Positions 54,550-62,634 of a DNA stretch of 64,000 nucleotides are shown piece by piece. Position 1 is the stretch's first letter. Each line of letters begins with the position of its first letter. The DNA is from Streptomyces sp. DH12. Lineage in GTDB: Bacteria > Actinomycetota > Actinomycetes > Streptomycetales > Streptomycetaceae. The stretch covers positions 27,789 to 91,788 of the forward strand of contig NZ_JAHWGT010000028.1 of NCBI RefSeq assembly GCF_020873895.1. Reading direction: 5' to 3'. The position numbers were made by a program, and so were the translations under genes. The notes under the pieces were generated by a model, which was not told where the DNA came from, made no database searches, and was given only the letters and a program-made list of their open reading frames with translations.

Positions 54550-54586
54550 GAGCGCAAGCCGTACCATGAGAACCATGGAGGAGACC

Positions 54587-55222
54587 GTGACCGCCGACCC
54601 GTTGCCGCCCGCGCCCGGCGCCGAGCAGTACCCCGCACTCGACCTCGCCAACAGCGCCGTCACCCTGCCCGGCGGCCGGAGCCTCGACCTCCTCGGCACC
54701 CCCGGCGACGCCGAACGCTGGCTCGTCGACCGGAGCCTCGCCCCGGTCGACACCGGCATGCAGGAGCTGTGCGCCTCCCTGCTGCGGGCCCTGCGCGACC
54801 ACGTCCGCGCCCTCCTCGCGGCCCACACCGCCGGCATGCCCGCCCCCGCCCGGGCGCTCACCGCCCTCAACGACGCGCTCACCCGGGCCCCCGCCGCCTC
54901 CCTGCTCCGCTGGGACGCGGACCGCGGCCTGTACCGCGAGGCGGCCCACCCGGTCGCGCAGATCGTCGAACACGCCCTCGCCGTCCTCGCCGCCGACACC
55001 GCCGACCTGCTCACCGGCCCCGACGCCGACCGCCTCACCGTCTGCGGCTCCACCCCCTGCGACCGCTTCCTCCTCCGCCACGGCCGCCGCCACTGGTGCT
55101 CGGTCCGCTGCGGCGACCGCGCCCGCGCCGCCCGCGCCTACGCCCGCCGCGCCGCCGCCCCCGCCGCCCGCGGGTCCGGCGCCGCGACGCCGCCGGACGG
55201 GCCGCGGACGCCCCCCGCGTGA
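54587..55222 (+). CDS. CGNR zinc-finger (ABATE-type) regulator
   Basis: A 211-residue protein. The N-terminal ABATE-like helical domain runs to about 150 (LALDLANSAV-like YPALDLANSAVTLPGG at the start). The C-terminal CGNR zinc finger is CGSTPC..FLLRHGRRHWCSVRCGDRARAAR, giving the Cys pairs and the CGDR variant of CGNR. The finger binds DNA. The GTG at 54587 is chosen since GGAGGAG lies exactly placed before it; ATGs at 54566 and 54575 are in frame but have worse sites. It is divergent from the MBL-fold hydrolase and probably controls it. Confidence 0.83.
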   Translation: MTADPLPPAPGAEQYPALDLANSAVTLPGGRSLDLLGTPGDAERWLVDRSLAPVDTGMQELCASLLRALRDHVRALLAAHTAGMPAPARALTALNDALTRAPAASLLRWDADRGLYREAAHPVAQIVEHALAVLAADTADLLTGPDADRLTVCGSTPCDRFLLRHGRRHWCSVRCGDRARAARAYARRAAAPAARGSGAATPPDGPRTPPA

Positions 55223-55496
55223 CCTTGACGGATCCTTGATGCGGACCCGGCGCCCCACCGGAAACTGCCGGAATCCGGCAGGAAAGCCCCGCCTCCGGGC
55301 TCCCGGTCCCGGCTCCGCCTGCCCGCTCCCGAAGAGCCCCCCAAGTGTCGGCCGACCACCGGGCCCGTCCGCCGCCCCGGCCGGCCGGGCGAACCCCTGA
55401 GGCCCCCTTCCTCGCGGGTAGGGTGGCTGGCGCCGCAGGCCGCCGGTGACCCGTGCCGGCCGTGGCGGGACCGGATCGTACGAAGAAGGCTGGACA

Positions 55497-56870
55497 GTGG
55501 CGGGGCGAGCGACGCGGGCGTGGCAGTCGGTGTTCGCCGCACACCCCGCCCGTACCGTCGTCGTCGCCTTCGCGGCCGTGATCCTGGGCGGCACCCTGCT
55601 GCTCGCCCTGCCGGTCTCCTCGGCGGAGAGCGGTGCGACCGGCGTCGTCACCGCCCTGTTCACCGCCACCTCCGCGGTCTGCGTCACGGGCCTGGCCGTG
55701 GTCGACACCGGGACGTACTGGAGCGGCTTCGGGCAGGGCGTCATCCTGGCGCTGATCCAGGTCGGCGGTTTCGGCATCATGGCGCTGGCGTCGCTGCTGG
55801 CGCTGCTCGTGTCGGGGCGGATGCGCCTGCGGTTGCAGCTCACCGCGCAGGCCGAGACGAAGAGCCTCGGCATCGGCGACGTGCGGCGGGTCCTGCTCGG
55901 AGTCGCCGGCACCACCCTCGCCGTGGAACTCGCGGTCGCGGCGTGCCTCGCCCTGCGCTTCCGGTTCGGCTACGGCCAGTCCGTCCCGGACGCCGCCTAC
56001 TCCGCCGTCTTCCACGCCGTCTCGGCGTTCAACAACGCAGGCTTCGGCCTGCACGCCGACAGCCTCACCCGGTACGCCACCGACCCCTGGGTGACGCTGC
56101 CCGTCTCGGCCGCCGTGATCCTCGGCGGCATCGGCTTCCCGGTGCTGCTCGAGGTGCTGCGCCACCGGAAGCGGTACCGCACGACCGGCCGACGCGGCTG
56201 GTCGCTGCACACCAAGCTGACCGTCCTGACGACGGCGGCGCTGCTGGTCATCGGCACCGCCTTGACGTGCCTGCTGGAGTGGGGCAACCCCGGCACGCTC
56301 GGGCCGCTGCACTGGGGCGACAAGCTGCTGAACGGCTTCTTCCACTCGGCGATGACCCGGACCGCCGGCTTCAACGCCGTCGACGTCGGCGCGATGGAGG
56401 CGTCCACGCTCCTCATGACGTGCACCCTGATGTTCATCGGCGGCGGCAGCGCCGGTACGGCGGGCGGCATCAAGGTCGGCACCTTCGCCGTCCTGGCCGC
56501 CGCCATGGTCGCCGAGGTCCGGGGCGAGCCCAACTCCACCATCATGGGGCGGCGCCTCGCCCCCCACGCGCTGCGCCAGGCCCTCACCGTCGCCCTGCTC
56601 GGCGTGGGCTTCGTCATGGCCGCCACCCTGGCCCTGCTGGTCGTGGTGGACGCGCCGATGGAGCCGGTGCTGTTCGAAGCCGTGTCGGCCTTCGGCACGG
56701 TCGGGCTGTCGACCGGCCTCACCCCGCACCTGCCGGTGTCGGGCGAGCTCATCGTCATCCTGCTGATGTTCGTCGGCCGGCTCGGTCCGGTCACCCTGGT
56801 GTCGGCGCTCGCCCTGCGCGAGCGGACCCGCCGCTACGAGCTACCCGAGGAGCGACCTGTCATTGGGTGA
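55497..56870 (+). CDS. Trk/Ktr-type potassium transporter membrane subunit
   Basis: A 457-residue membrane protein with four pore-loop repeats, each with the selectivity Gly: SAVCVTGLAVVDTG, SAFNNAGFGL, TRTAGFNAVD, and FGTVGLSTGL. That is the signature of TrkH/KtrB. It carries K+ into the cell. The start is the GTG at 55497, behind GAAGGCTGG. The regulatory subunit gene overlaps its end by eight bases. Confidence 0.95.
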   Translation: MAGRATRAWQSVFAAHPARTVVVAFAAVILGGTLLLALPVSSAESGATGVVTALFTATSAVCVTGLAVVDTGTYWSGFGQGVILALIQVGGFGIMALASLLALLVSGRMRLRLQLTAQAETKSLGIGDVRRVLLGVAGTTLAVELAVAACLALRFRFGYGQSVPDAAYSAVFHAVSAFNNAGFGLHADSLTRYATDPWVTLPVSAAVILGGIGFPVLLEVLRHRKRYRTTGRRGWSLHTKLTVLTTAALLVIGTALTCLLEWGNPGTLGPLHWGDKLLNGFFHSAMTRTAGFNAVDVGAMEASTLLMTCTLMFIGGGSAGTAGGIKVGTFAVLAAAMVAEVRGEPNSTIMGRRLAPHALRQALTVALLGVGFVMAATLALLVVVDAPMEPVLFEAVSAFGTVGLSTGLTPHLPVSGELIVILLMFVGRLGPVTLVSALALRERTRRYELPEERPVIG

Positions 56871-57576
56871 TCACCTGTTCTCCCTGCGCCGGCGCCGGAG
56901 GCGGAAGACCGCCGACACCGACGCCCGGGACCAGCGCGTCGCCGTCATCGGCCTGGGCCGGTTCGGCAGCTCCCTGGCGCACGAGCTGACCCGCCGGGAC
57001 TGGGACGTCCTCGGCATCGACACCGACCGGCAACTCGTCCAGCGCTACAGCGATTCCCTCACGCACACCGTCGTGGCCGACTGCACGGACCCGGAGGTGC
57101 TGCGCCAGCTCGGCGTCCACGAGTTCAGCAGCGCCGTCGTCGGCATAGGCACGGACATCGAGGCGAGCATGCTCATCGCCTCCAACCTCCTCGACGCCGG
57201 GGTGCCCAACATCTGGGCGAAGGCGATCAGCCGGCAGCACGGCAGGATCCTGGAACGCCTCGGCGTCCACCACGTGGTCCTGCCCGAGCACGAGATGGGC
57301 GAGCGGGTGGCGCACCTGGTCACCGGCCGGATGCTCGACTTCATCCAGTTCGACGACGACTACGCCCTGATCAAGACGGTCGCCCCGACGGTCGCCACGG
57401 GCGTGCCGCTGGGCGTGAGCCAGGTGCGCGGCAAGTACGGCGTGACCGTCGTCGGCATCAAGCGGCCGGGCCAGGACTTCACCCACGCGACCGCCGAGAC
57501 CGTCATCGAGACCGGCGACGTCGTCATCGTCACCGGCAGGACGCAGGCCGTGGAGGCGTTCGCGGAACTCGACTGA
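56863..57576 (+). CDS. TrkA/KtrA-type potassium uptake regulator
   Basis: A 237-residue cytoplasmic RCK protein. The N-terminal Rossmann domain has VAVIGLGRFGSSLAHEL and the acidic strand end GIDTD; TrkA-C follows from about residue 150. It binds NAD(H) or ATP and gates the membrane subunit. The start is a TTG overlapping the upstream gene, with GAGGAG 13 bases before it. Confidence 0.94.
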   Translation: MGDHLFSLRRRRRRKTADTDARDQRVAVIGLGRFGSSLAHELTRRDWDVLGIDTDRQLVQRYSDSLTHTVVADCTDPEVLRQLGVHEFSSAVVGIGTDIEASMLIASNLLDAGVPNIWAKAISRQHGRILERLGVHHVVLPEHEMGERVAHLVTGRMLDFIQFDDDYALIKTVAPTVATGVPLGVSQVRGKYGVTVVGIKRPGQDFTHATAETVIETGDVVIVTGRTQAVEAFAELD

Positions 57577-57693
57577 GCCCGCGGACGCTCACGGCCGGAC
57601 CGGCCGTCGGCGGCTCTCCCGGCCCCACCCGCCCCAGTACGATGAACCCTCCCCGCGGCGCGTGCGGGGCCGGCGGAGCGGGAGGGAGACGGC

Positions 57694-58098
57694 GTGACGG
57701 ACCGGAACCAGGGCGGTGCCCCGCACCAGCCCCGCCGCCGTGGCCAGGGCGAGCTGGAGGCGCAGGTGCTGGCCGCGCTGCGGGAGGCGCCCGGCCCCGT
57801 CAACGCCGGGTGGGTGCAGGAGCGGCTCGGGGGCGGGCTCGCGTACACCACCGTGATCACCATTCTCACGCGCCTGCACGGCAAGGGCGCGGTCGCCCGG
57901 GAGCGGGCCGGCCGGTCCTTCGCGTGGACCCCCACCGCGGACGAGGCGGGGCTCGCCGCCCTGCGGATGCGGAAGGTGCTGGACGCCGAGGCGGACCGGC
58001 AGGCCGTCCTGGCGAGCTTCGTGACCGCCCTCACGCCCGGCGACGAGCAGCTGCTGCGCGACCTGCTGGCCCAGGCGGCCGACGAGGCGGAAGACTGA
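57694..58098 (+). CDS. BlaI/MecI-family repressor
   Basis: A 134-residue winged-helix protein: GELEAQVLAALREAPGPVNA, then GLAYTTVITILTRLHGKGAVARER, the canonical BlaI recognition segment. It is paired with an M56 protease five bases downstream, the usual repressor/sensor-protease couple. No BlaI-type dyad is visible directly upstream of the gene. GGAGGGAGAC precedes the GTG. Confidence 0.93.
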   Translation: MTDRNQGGAPHQPRRRGQGELEAQVLAALREAPGPVNAGWVQERLGGGLAYTTVITILTRLHGKGAVARERAGRSFAWTPTADEAGLAALRMRKVLDAEADRQAVLASFVTALTPGDEQLLRDLLAQAADEAED

Positions 58099-58103
58099 CC
58101 GCC

Positions 58104-59036
58104 ATGGGGGTCTTCGTCTTCCTGCCGCTCGTCCTGCCCTTGACCGCGTGGCCGATCGCCCGGCTCGCCGAACAGCATCTGCATCCGCGCGCGGCCACCC
58201 GGCTGCTGGCGGGCGTCGCCGGCGTGCTGGCCGTGTGCAGCACGCTCTGTCTGGCGCTGCTCGTGGTGGTGGGGACCGCCCAACTGCCCGGCAACCCGCT
58301 CCCCGACGGCTGGTCCGACCCCGAGGTGCGGGCGGCACTCCCGTACGACGAGGTCGCGGGCAAGGCGGCCATCCCCGCGCTGCTCGCCGTGGCCGCGACG
58401 TGCGCGAGCACGGCGTGGCGCCACCACCGCGTACGCCGGCGGGCCGCGCGCGCCCTCGCCCCGCTGCCGCCCCGGTCGGTGGCCGTGCTGCCGGACGCGG
58501 TGCCGTACGCGTACGCCCTCCCCGGGGGGCCGCGCGGCCGGGTCGTGGTCACCACCGGGATGCTCGACCGGCTCAACGCGTCCGAGCGGCGCGCCCTGTT
58601 CGCGCACGAGCGGGCCCACCTGGCGGGCCGGCACCACCGCTTCCTGCTGGTGGTGCAGCTCGCCGCCCGGGCCAATCCGTTCCTGCGGCCGCTGCGCACC
58701 GCCGTGACCTACACCGCGGAACGCTGGGCGGACGAGGACGCCGCCGAGGAGGTCGGCAACCGGCGCCTGGTGGCCCGGGCCATCGGCAAGGCGGCCCTCG
58801 TCACCCGTGGTGCGCCCGTCGCGACGCTCGCGGGCTTCGCGGAGGCGGGGCCCGTGCCGCGCCGGGTGGCCGCGCTGCTGGCACCGGCGCCCGCCGCGCG
58901 GATCTGGCCGCCCGCCTCCACCACCGTGGGCCTGGCCGCCTGGGGCGCCGCGGCGGGCACGACGGTCTCCGCGCTGTCGTCGGCGAACTCCGCCGTCACG
59001 CTGTTCTTCGTCCTGAAGGCGGCGACCCCGCTCTGA
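58104..59036 (+). CDS. M56-family membrane metalloprotease (BlaR1-like)
   Basis: A 310-residue membrane protein. N-terminal hydrophobic helices lie at about 2-20 and 32-55, with another at about 90-105; the zinc motif is FAHERAHLAGRHH (HExxH). A late hydrophobic segment is at about 275-300. It has no penicillin-binding sensor domain, unlike BlaR1. It likely cleaves the adjacent BlaI on a signal that is not known. Confidence 0.9.
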   Translation: MGVFVFLPLVLPLTAWPIARLAEQHLHPRAATRLLAGVAGVLAVCSTLCLALLVVVGTAQLPGNPLPDGWSDPEVRAALPYDEVAGKAAIPALLAVAATCASTAWRHHRVRRRAARALAPLPPRSVAVLPDAVPYAYALPGGPRGRVVVTTGMLDRLNASERRALFAHERAHLAGRHHRFLLVVQLAARANPFLRPLRTAVTYTAERWADEDAAEEVGNRRLVARAIGKAALVTRGAPVATLAGFAEAGPVPRRVAALLAPAPAARIWPPASTTVGLAAWGAAAGTTVSALSSANSAVTLFFVLKAATPL

Positions 59037-59076
59037 CCACCGCCGGACGCGCACCCCGGCGCCTTCGGACGTACGC

Positions 59077-59117
59077 CGAGGGGCCTTCCCCCCGGGGGTG
59101 GGGAGGAAGGCCCCTCG
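59077..59117. terminator. Bidirectional terminator between M56 and terB genes
   Basis: CGAGGGGCCTTCC (59077-59089) pairs perfectly with GGAAGGCCCCTCG (59105-59117) around a 15-base loop. It stands between two converging genes and is followed by T-containing sequence on both sides. Confidence 0.8.
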
Positions 59118-59149
59118 TGTGGCGAGGCCCGTGGCCGGGCCTCGGTGGG

Positions 59150-59605
59150 TCAGAGGTCGAACTCGTGCGGCGGCAGCTCCAGCACGTAGCAGGCCTCCCG
59201 TACGACGGCCTGCTCGGTCTTGTCGAAGTCGCCGTCGGCGCCGCCGATGACGATGCCGATCTGGATGACGGCGCGGGCCTCGGCGGGCTTCTTCTTCGCC
59301 TTGGCGACCTCCTGGAGCACGCTGACCTTGCCGAAGTCGAAGTCGGCGGTGAGCTTGTCGAGGTTGGCGTCGAAACGGCGCCGCAGGTCCTCGGCCGGGA
59401 AGTTCTGCAACACCTCGTTGCCCGCGATCAGTTCGGCGACGCGGCGCCGCTCGGCCGGGTCGATGGTGCCGTCGGCCGCGGCGACCAGGGCGCACATCGC
59501 CATGGAGGCGTCGCGGAAGGCGCCGCTCTTGAGGTCGTGCTTCTTCGCGGTGAGCTGGGTCTGCATCGTCGATGCGGACTCCTTGATGCGGTCCCACAGG
59601 GCCAT
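59150..59605 (-). CDS. TerB-family tellurite-resistance-type protein
   Basis: A 151-residue cytoplasmic helical protein. The TerB core is AMCALVAAADGTIDPAERRRV, then GGADGDFDKTEQAVVREAC, both with the acidic metal-binding pattern DGxxDxxE. TerB proteins are stress-related and may bind Ca2+. A perfect 20-base palindrome lies 65-84 bases upstream of the start. Confidence 0.92.
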   Translation of the reverse strand: MALWDRIKESASTMQTQLTAKKHDLKSGAFRDASMAMCALVAAADGTIDPAERRRVAELIAGNEVLQNFPAEDLRRRFDANLDKLTADFDFGKVSVLQEVAKAKKKPAEARAVIQIGIVIGGADGDFDKTEQAVVREACYVLELPPHEFDL

Positions 59606-59669
59606 GAGGACTCCGTTCGTGTGTGGGGGTGGTCCGGGCCGGACGGGGGGCCGGTCCGGACCACCACTT

Positions 59670-59689
59670 CTTCTACATTGATGTAGAAG
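59670..59689. promoter_or_regulatory. Palindrome upstream of terB
   Basis: CTTCTACAT-TG-ATGTAGAAG is a perfect 9-bp dyad in an otherwise G+C-rich region. On the coding strand it is preceded by a CCCCTGATAG stretch that resembles the sequence at 61089-61120 upstream of the small-protein/Spo0M genes. It may be a common operator or promoter. Confidence 0.7.
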
Positions 59690-59712
59690 CTATCAGGGGT
59701 GCGAGGCGGGCA

Positions 59713-60726
59713 TCAGCCCTCGTCCCCCTCGTCCTCCTCGCCCTCGAAGAAGTCGCCGACCTCGTCGACGACTTCGGCCGCGACCATGCCGCCGACCACG
59801 CCGACGGCCAGCCCGGCCGCCCCGGCCGCCACCGCGGTGCCCACGCCCGGACCGCCGCGGTGGCCGCCGTGGCCGTGGTCGTGACCGTGGCCGTGACCGG
59901 GTCCGTGCGGGAGGGCGTCGCCGTGCCCGTACGGCGCGCCGCCGCCCGGCGGGACGCGGTGCTCGACGAGCCGGCGCACCCAGCTGTCCACCTCGGTGTT
60001 CCAGTCGGTGTGGGTCACGCTGTCGTGGGCGACAGTGAAGCGGGTGAGCGCGTCGTGACCGCCGGCGAAGGCCCCGCCGCGCTTGTCCGCCTCCAGGACC
60101 ACCTCCATGCCGCCCGGCGCGGCGAGAAAGGTCACCTCGATCTCCTCCACCGCGTGCGCGTACTGCGGCGACGGGGTGATCCCGATCTCCTGGTGGAACG
60201 GGAGCTGCTGGCCCGTGCCGCCGATGTGCCCGTACTCCAGGTCGGCCGACGCGAAGCCGAAGCCCAGCTGCCCGAACGCCTCCAGGATCGCCTCCTGGGC
60301 CGGCAACGGCCTCACCGTCAGGGGGTCCAGGTCGCCCTTGTCCCTGGCGCCCGCCACCCCGAGTTCGGTACGCACACCCAGGACCACGCCCAGCGGCTGC
60401 CCGTGGAGCTCCGTGACGGGTGTCTCCCACGGGAGCGTCACGGAGAAGGGGATGGTGCGCTGTTCCCCCGCGGCGAGGCGGAAGCCCGCTGCCACCGTGT
60501 ACCGCTCGAAGGCGACGGTGCCCTCGTGCTCGGCGTCCTCCGTCTCGGCCTCGACGCGGGCCACCAGCTCCAGGCTGACGTGCTCGACGTCGAAGTCGGC
60601 GCCGCCGCCCTTGAGGTGGACCTCGCCGGCGAGGCTCCCGCCGGGGAGCGTCGCCCCGGGGGCGAGGACCGTGTCCACGGCGGGGCCGCCGACGCCGATG
60701 GAGCCGAGCAGCCGTTTGAACACCAT
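59713..60726 (-). CDS. Spo0M-like sporulation-control protein
   Basis: A 337-residue cytoplasmic protein with an arrestin-like beta-sandwich: MVFKRLLGSIGVGGPAVDTV at the start, SLAGEVHLKGGGADFDVEHV, and TIPFSVTLPWETPVT. The middle has AILEAFGQLGFGFASADLE, a Spo0M marker. The C-terminus holds a His/Gly-rich stretch (HGPGHGHGHDHGHGGH) that could bind metal, a hydrophobic Gly/Ala/Val segment and an acidic tail. ATG at 60726 is preferred over the GTG overlapping the AAGGAG site. It is 81 bases downstream of the small HhH-like protein gene. Confidence 0.88.
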   Translation of the reverse strand: MVFKRLLGSIGVGGPAVDTVLAPGATLPGGSLAGEVHLKGGGADFDVEHVSLELVARVEAETEDAEHEGTVAFERYTVAAGFRLAAGEQRTIPFSVTLPWETPVTELHGQPLGVVLGVRTELGVAGARDKGDLDPLTVRPLPAQEAILEAFGQLGFGFASADLEYGHIGGTGQQLPFHQEIGITPSPQYAHAVEEIEVTFLAAPGGMEVVLEADKRGGAFAGGHDALTRFTVAHDSVTHTDWNTEVDSWVRRLVEHRVPPGGGAPYGHGDALPHGPGHGHGHDHGHGGHRGGPGVGTAVAAGAAGLAVGVVGGMVAAEVVDEVGDFFEGEEDEGDEG

Positions 60727-60807
60727 CGTGGCGTCCACTCCTTCGTCATGCGTGTGGTTCTCGTGTGGGGGCCGCGGCCCCGTCCGGGCGGGACCGCGGC
60801 CCGGTGG

Positions 60808-61026
60808 TCACTTGGCCGCTTCGAGCGCGGCCAGGGCCTGCGCCCAGCGGACGTACTTGAGGTCGGCGAGGTCGGCCACGGACGTGATCCCGAACGCCTC
60901 CTTGAGGAGTTCCCCGTCCCGGTCGGACACGCCCTTCAGGGCGGCGACCGGTGCGGCGAGGACCTCCGTCAGGGGCTTGTCCGCCCATGCCTTGTCCAGC
61001 ACCTTGTCCAGATCGATCGTCGCCAT
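60808..61026 (-). CDS. Small helix-hairpin-helix-like protein
   Basis: A 72-residue acidic/helical protein. The core VAALKGVSDRDGELLKEAFG followed by ITSVADLADLKYVRWAQAL resembles a helix-hairpin-helix with the GVSxxxxxLLKEAFGI turn. Such small proteins precede Spo0M in several actinomycetes. GGGAGGG precedes the ATG at 61026. A weaker copy of the terB palindrome stands 63-82 bases upstream. Confidence 0.78.
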   Translation of the reverse strand: MATIDLDKVLDKAWADKPLTEVLAAPVAALKGVSDRDGELLKEAFGITSVADLADLKYVRWAQALAALEAAK

Positions 61027-61088
61027 GACAGCCCTCCCACGGGTACGGATGGATGGTGGGCAGCCGGAAGCCGCGCCACCGCGCGTTG

Positions 61089-61108
61089 TCTCTACACGCA
61101 TGTAGAAG
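61089..61108. promoter_or_regulatory. Second, imperfect copy of the TTCTACAT palindrome
   Basis: TCTCTACAC-GC-ATGTAGAAG keeps the right arm of the terB palindrome exactly and six of nine left-arm positions. On the coding strand both sites read CCCCT-N-AT-N-GCTTCTACAT. It lies before the small HhH protein/Spo0M unit, at a distance similar to that for terB. Confidence 0.6.
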
Positions 61109-61272
61109 CATAAGGGGAGGGCGTCCCGAAGGGGCGCGAAAACCCGAGAGTCCGTCAGAAAGTCGCGTGACGGCGGCCGATGGTCCGGCTGCCGGTCACC
61201 GGGCAGCCGCGGGCCGGTCGCGTCCGGCGGGGCGGTCGCGCGGGTCGAGATGGCCGGGGGTGGCGCGCTTCG

Positions 61273-61305
61273 ATTCAGGGCATCCTGAATTCAGGCACTC
61301 CTGTA
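61273..61305. promoter_or_regulatory. ArsR-type operator
   Basis: ATTCAGG-N4-CCTGAAT (61273-61290) is a perfect 7-bp dyad. It is overlapped by TTCAGG-N4-CCTG, giving two phased sites. The pair ends just before the GTG of the ArsR gene, so autorepression is likely. Confidence 0.72.
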
Positions 61306-61315
61306 CTCTCTCGCC

Positions 61316-61651
61316 GTGCTGATCCTCGCTTCCGACGTCCATGTGCTGGCCCGCTTCGGCCGCGCGCTCGCCGACCCCCTCCGCTGCCGCGTCCTGCTCG
61401 CGTTGCGCGGGGCCCCCGCCTACCCGGCCGAGCTGGCGGACGCCCTCGGCGTCCCGCGGACCCGGCTGTCCAACCACCTCGCGTGCCTGCGCGACTGCGG
61501 CCTGGTCGTCGCCGTCCCCGACGGCCGCCGCACCCGCTACGAACTCGCCGACGAGCGCCTCGGCCACGCGCTGGACGACCTGCGCGCCGCCGTGGTCGCG
61601 GTGGAGACCGGCCGCACCTGCCCGGAAGCCGACGAGAAGGGATGCTGCTGA
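61316..61651 (+). CDS. ArsR-family metal-responsive repressor
   Basis: A 111-residue winged-helix protein: RFGRALADPLRCRVLLAL, then LADALGVPRTRLSNHLACLRDC (recognition helix), and PDGRRTRYELAD. Cysteines are placed at Cys24, Cys56, Cys60, and at the end in CPEADEKGCC, fitting a thiol metal sensor for Cd/Zn/Pb. It overlaps or abuts a CDF transporter gene and has its own operator, so it should de-repress efflux on metal binding. Confidence 0.92.
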   Translation: MLILASDVHVLARFGRALADPLRCRVLLALRGAPAYPAELADALGVPRTRLSNHLACLRDCGLVVAVPDGRRTRYELADERLGHALDDLRAAVVAVETGRTCPEADEKGCC

Positions 61652-61653
61652 CG

Positions 61654-62370
61654 ATGGCCGCCGAGACAGTGCCGCCCCTTCGCCCCTCCCCGGCCCGGCG
61701 CGAGGTGCTCGCCCGCCGGATACGGCTGCTGGTCGCCGCGACCATCGCCTACAACGTCGTCGAGGCGGCCGTCGCCCTCACCGCCGGCACCCTCGCGTCC
61801 TCCGCCGCCCTGATCGGCTTCGGACTCGACTCGATCGTCGAGGTCTCCTCCGCCGCCGCGGTCGCCTGGCAGTTCTCCGCCCGCGACCACGCGGTGCGCG
61901 AGGCGCGCGAGCGGGCCGCGCTGCGCGTCATCGCCGTCTCGTTCTTCGCGCTCGCCGCCTACGTGAGCGTCGACGCCGTCCGGGCGCTGGTGGGCGGCGG
62001 CGAGGCGGAGCACTCCGTGCCCGGCATCGTCCTCGCCGCGCTCTCCCTCGCGGTCATGCCGTTCCTGTCCGCCGCCCAGCGCAGGGCGGGGCGCGCGCTC
62101 GGCTCCGCGTCCGCGGTCGCCGACTCCCGCCAGACCATGCTGTGCACCTACTTGTCCGCCGTCCTCCTGGTCGGCCTCGTCCTCAACGCCGCCCTCGGGT
62201 GGTCCTGGGCGGACCCCGCCGCCGCCCTCGCCATCGCCGCCCTCGCCGTCAAGGAGGGCCGTGACGCGTGGCGCGGCGAAGGGTGCTGCGCCCCCGCCGC
62301 CTCCCCGCTCGCTCCGGACGTCGGGGAGGAGGCGTGCGGCTGCCGCCCCGGCTGCGAGTGCTGCGGCTGA
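61654..62370 (+). CDS. CDF-type cation efflux transporter with Cys-rich tail
   Basis: A 238-residue membrane protein of the cation-diffusion-facilitator family. Helices begin at about 18; [18 protein letters not shown] carries the zinc-site Asp, and a second Asp lies in [14 protein letters not shown]. The C-terminus ends in a Cys-cluster, [15 protein letters not shown], probably binding metal in the cytoplasm. ATG at 61654 is chosen; the ATG at 61642, which overlaps the arsR stop, has a ribosome-binding site too close. It is the effector partner of the upstream ArsR gene. Confidence 0.87.
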   Translation: MAAETVPPLRPSPARREVLARRIRLLVAATIAYNVVEAAVALTAGTLASSAALIGFGLDSIVEVSSAAAVAWQFSARDHAVREARERAALRVIAVSFFALAAYVSVDAVRALVGGGEAEHSVPGIVLAALSLAVMPFLSAAQRRAGRALGSASAVADSRQTMLCTYLSAVLLVGLVLNAALGWSWADPAAALAIAALAVKEGRDAWRGEGCCAPAASPLAPDVGEEACGCRPGCECCG

Positions 62371-62402
62371 GGATTCGCGACCGCCGCCCCCCGACTTTGG
62401 TA

Positions 62403-62419
62403 ATGGGAACCGTTTTCAT
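62403..62419 (+). promoter_or_regulatory. Zur-box-like element before rpmF
   Basis: ATGGGAA-CCG-TTTTCAT is an AT-rich dyad (5 of 7 arm positions pair) that resembles the Streptomyces Zur consensus. It lies 40-56 bases before a zinc-free L32 gene and a COG0523 GTPase gene, both classic Zur targets. Confidence 0.72.
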
Positions 62420-62458
62420 ATAACGTGGCGGCCGTCCCCGTCACCCAGGAGGTCGGTC

Positions 62459-62629
62459 ATGGCTGTTCCGAAGCGCAAGATGTCCCGCAGCAACACGCGT
62501 CACCGCCGGGCCCAGTGGAAGGCCGTGACGCCCCAGCTGGTGCCGGTCACGGTGGACGGTTCCGTCCACCGGGTGCCGCAGCGTCTGGTGAAGGCGTACG
62601 AACGCGGCCTTCTGCGTCCCGAGGGGTGA
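62459..62629 (+). CDS. rpmF: 50S ribosomal protein L32, cysteine-free paralogue
   Basis: A 56-residue ribosomal protein with the family start [20 protein letters not shown]. The usual two CxxC pairs that hold zinc in the C-terminal half are absent; the protein has no Cys at all. Such C-minus paralogues replace the zinc-binding L32 under zinc starvation. GGAGG precedes the ATG at 62459, and the GTPase gene follows in an apparent operon. Confidence 0.95.
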   Translation: MAVPKRKMSRSNTRHRRAQWKAVTPQLVPVTVDGSVHRVPQRLVKAYERGLLRPEG

Positions 62630-62634
62630 ACGCG

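Noticed and set aside
57600-57693. BlaI-type TACA/TGTA dyad upstream of blaI
   Set aside because: Looked for as support for BlaI binding at the terB palindrome, but no such dyad is present here, so that link stays speculative.
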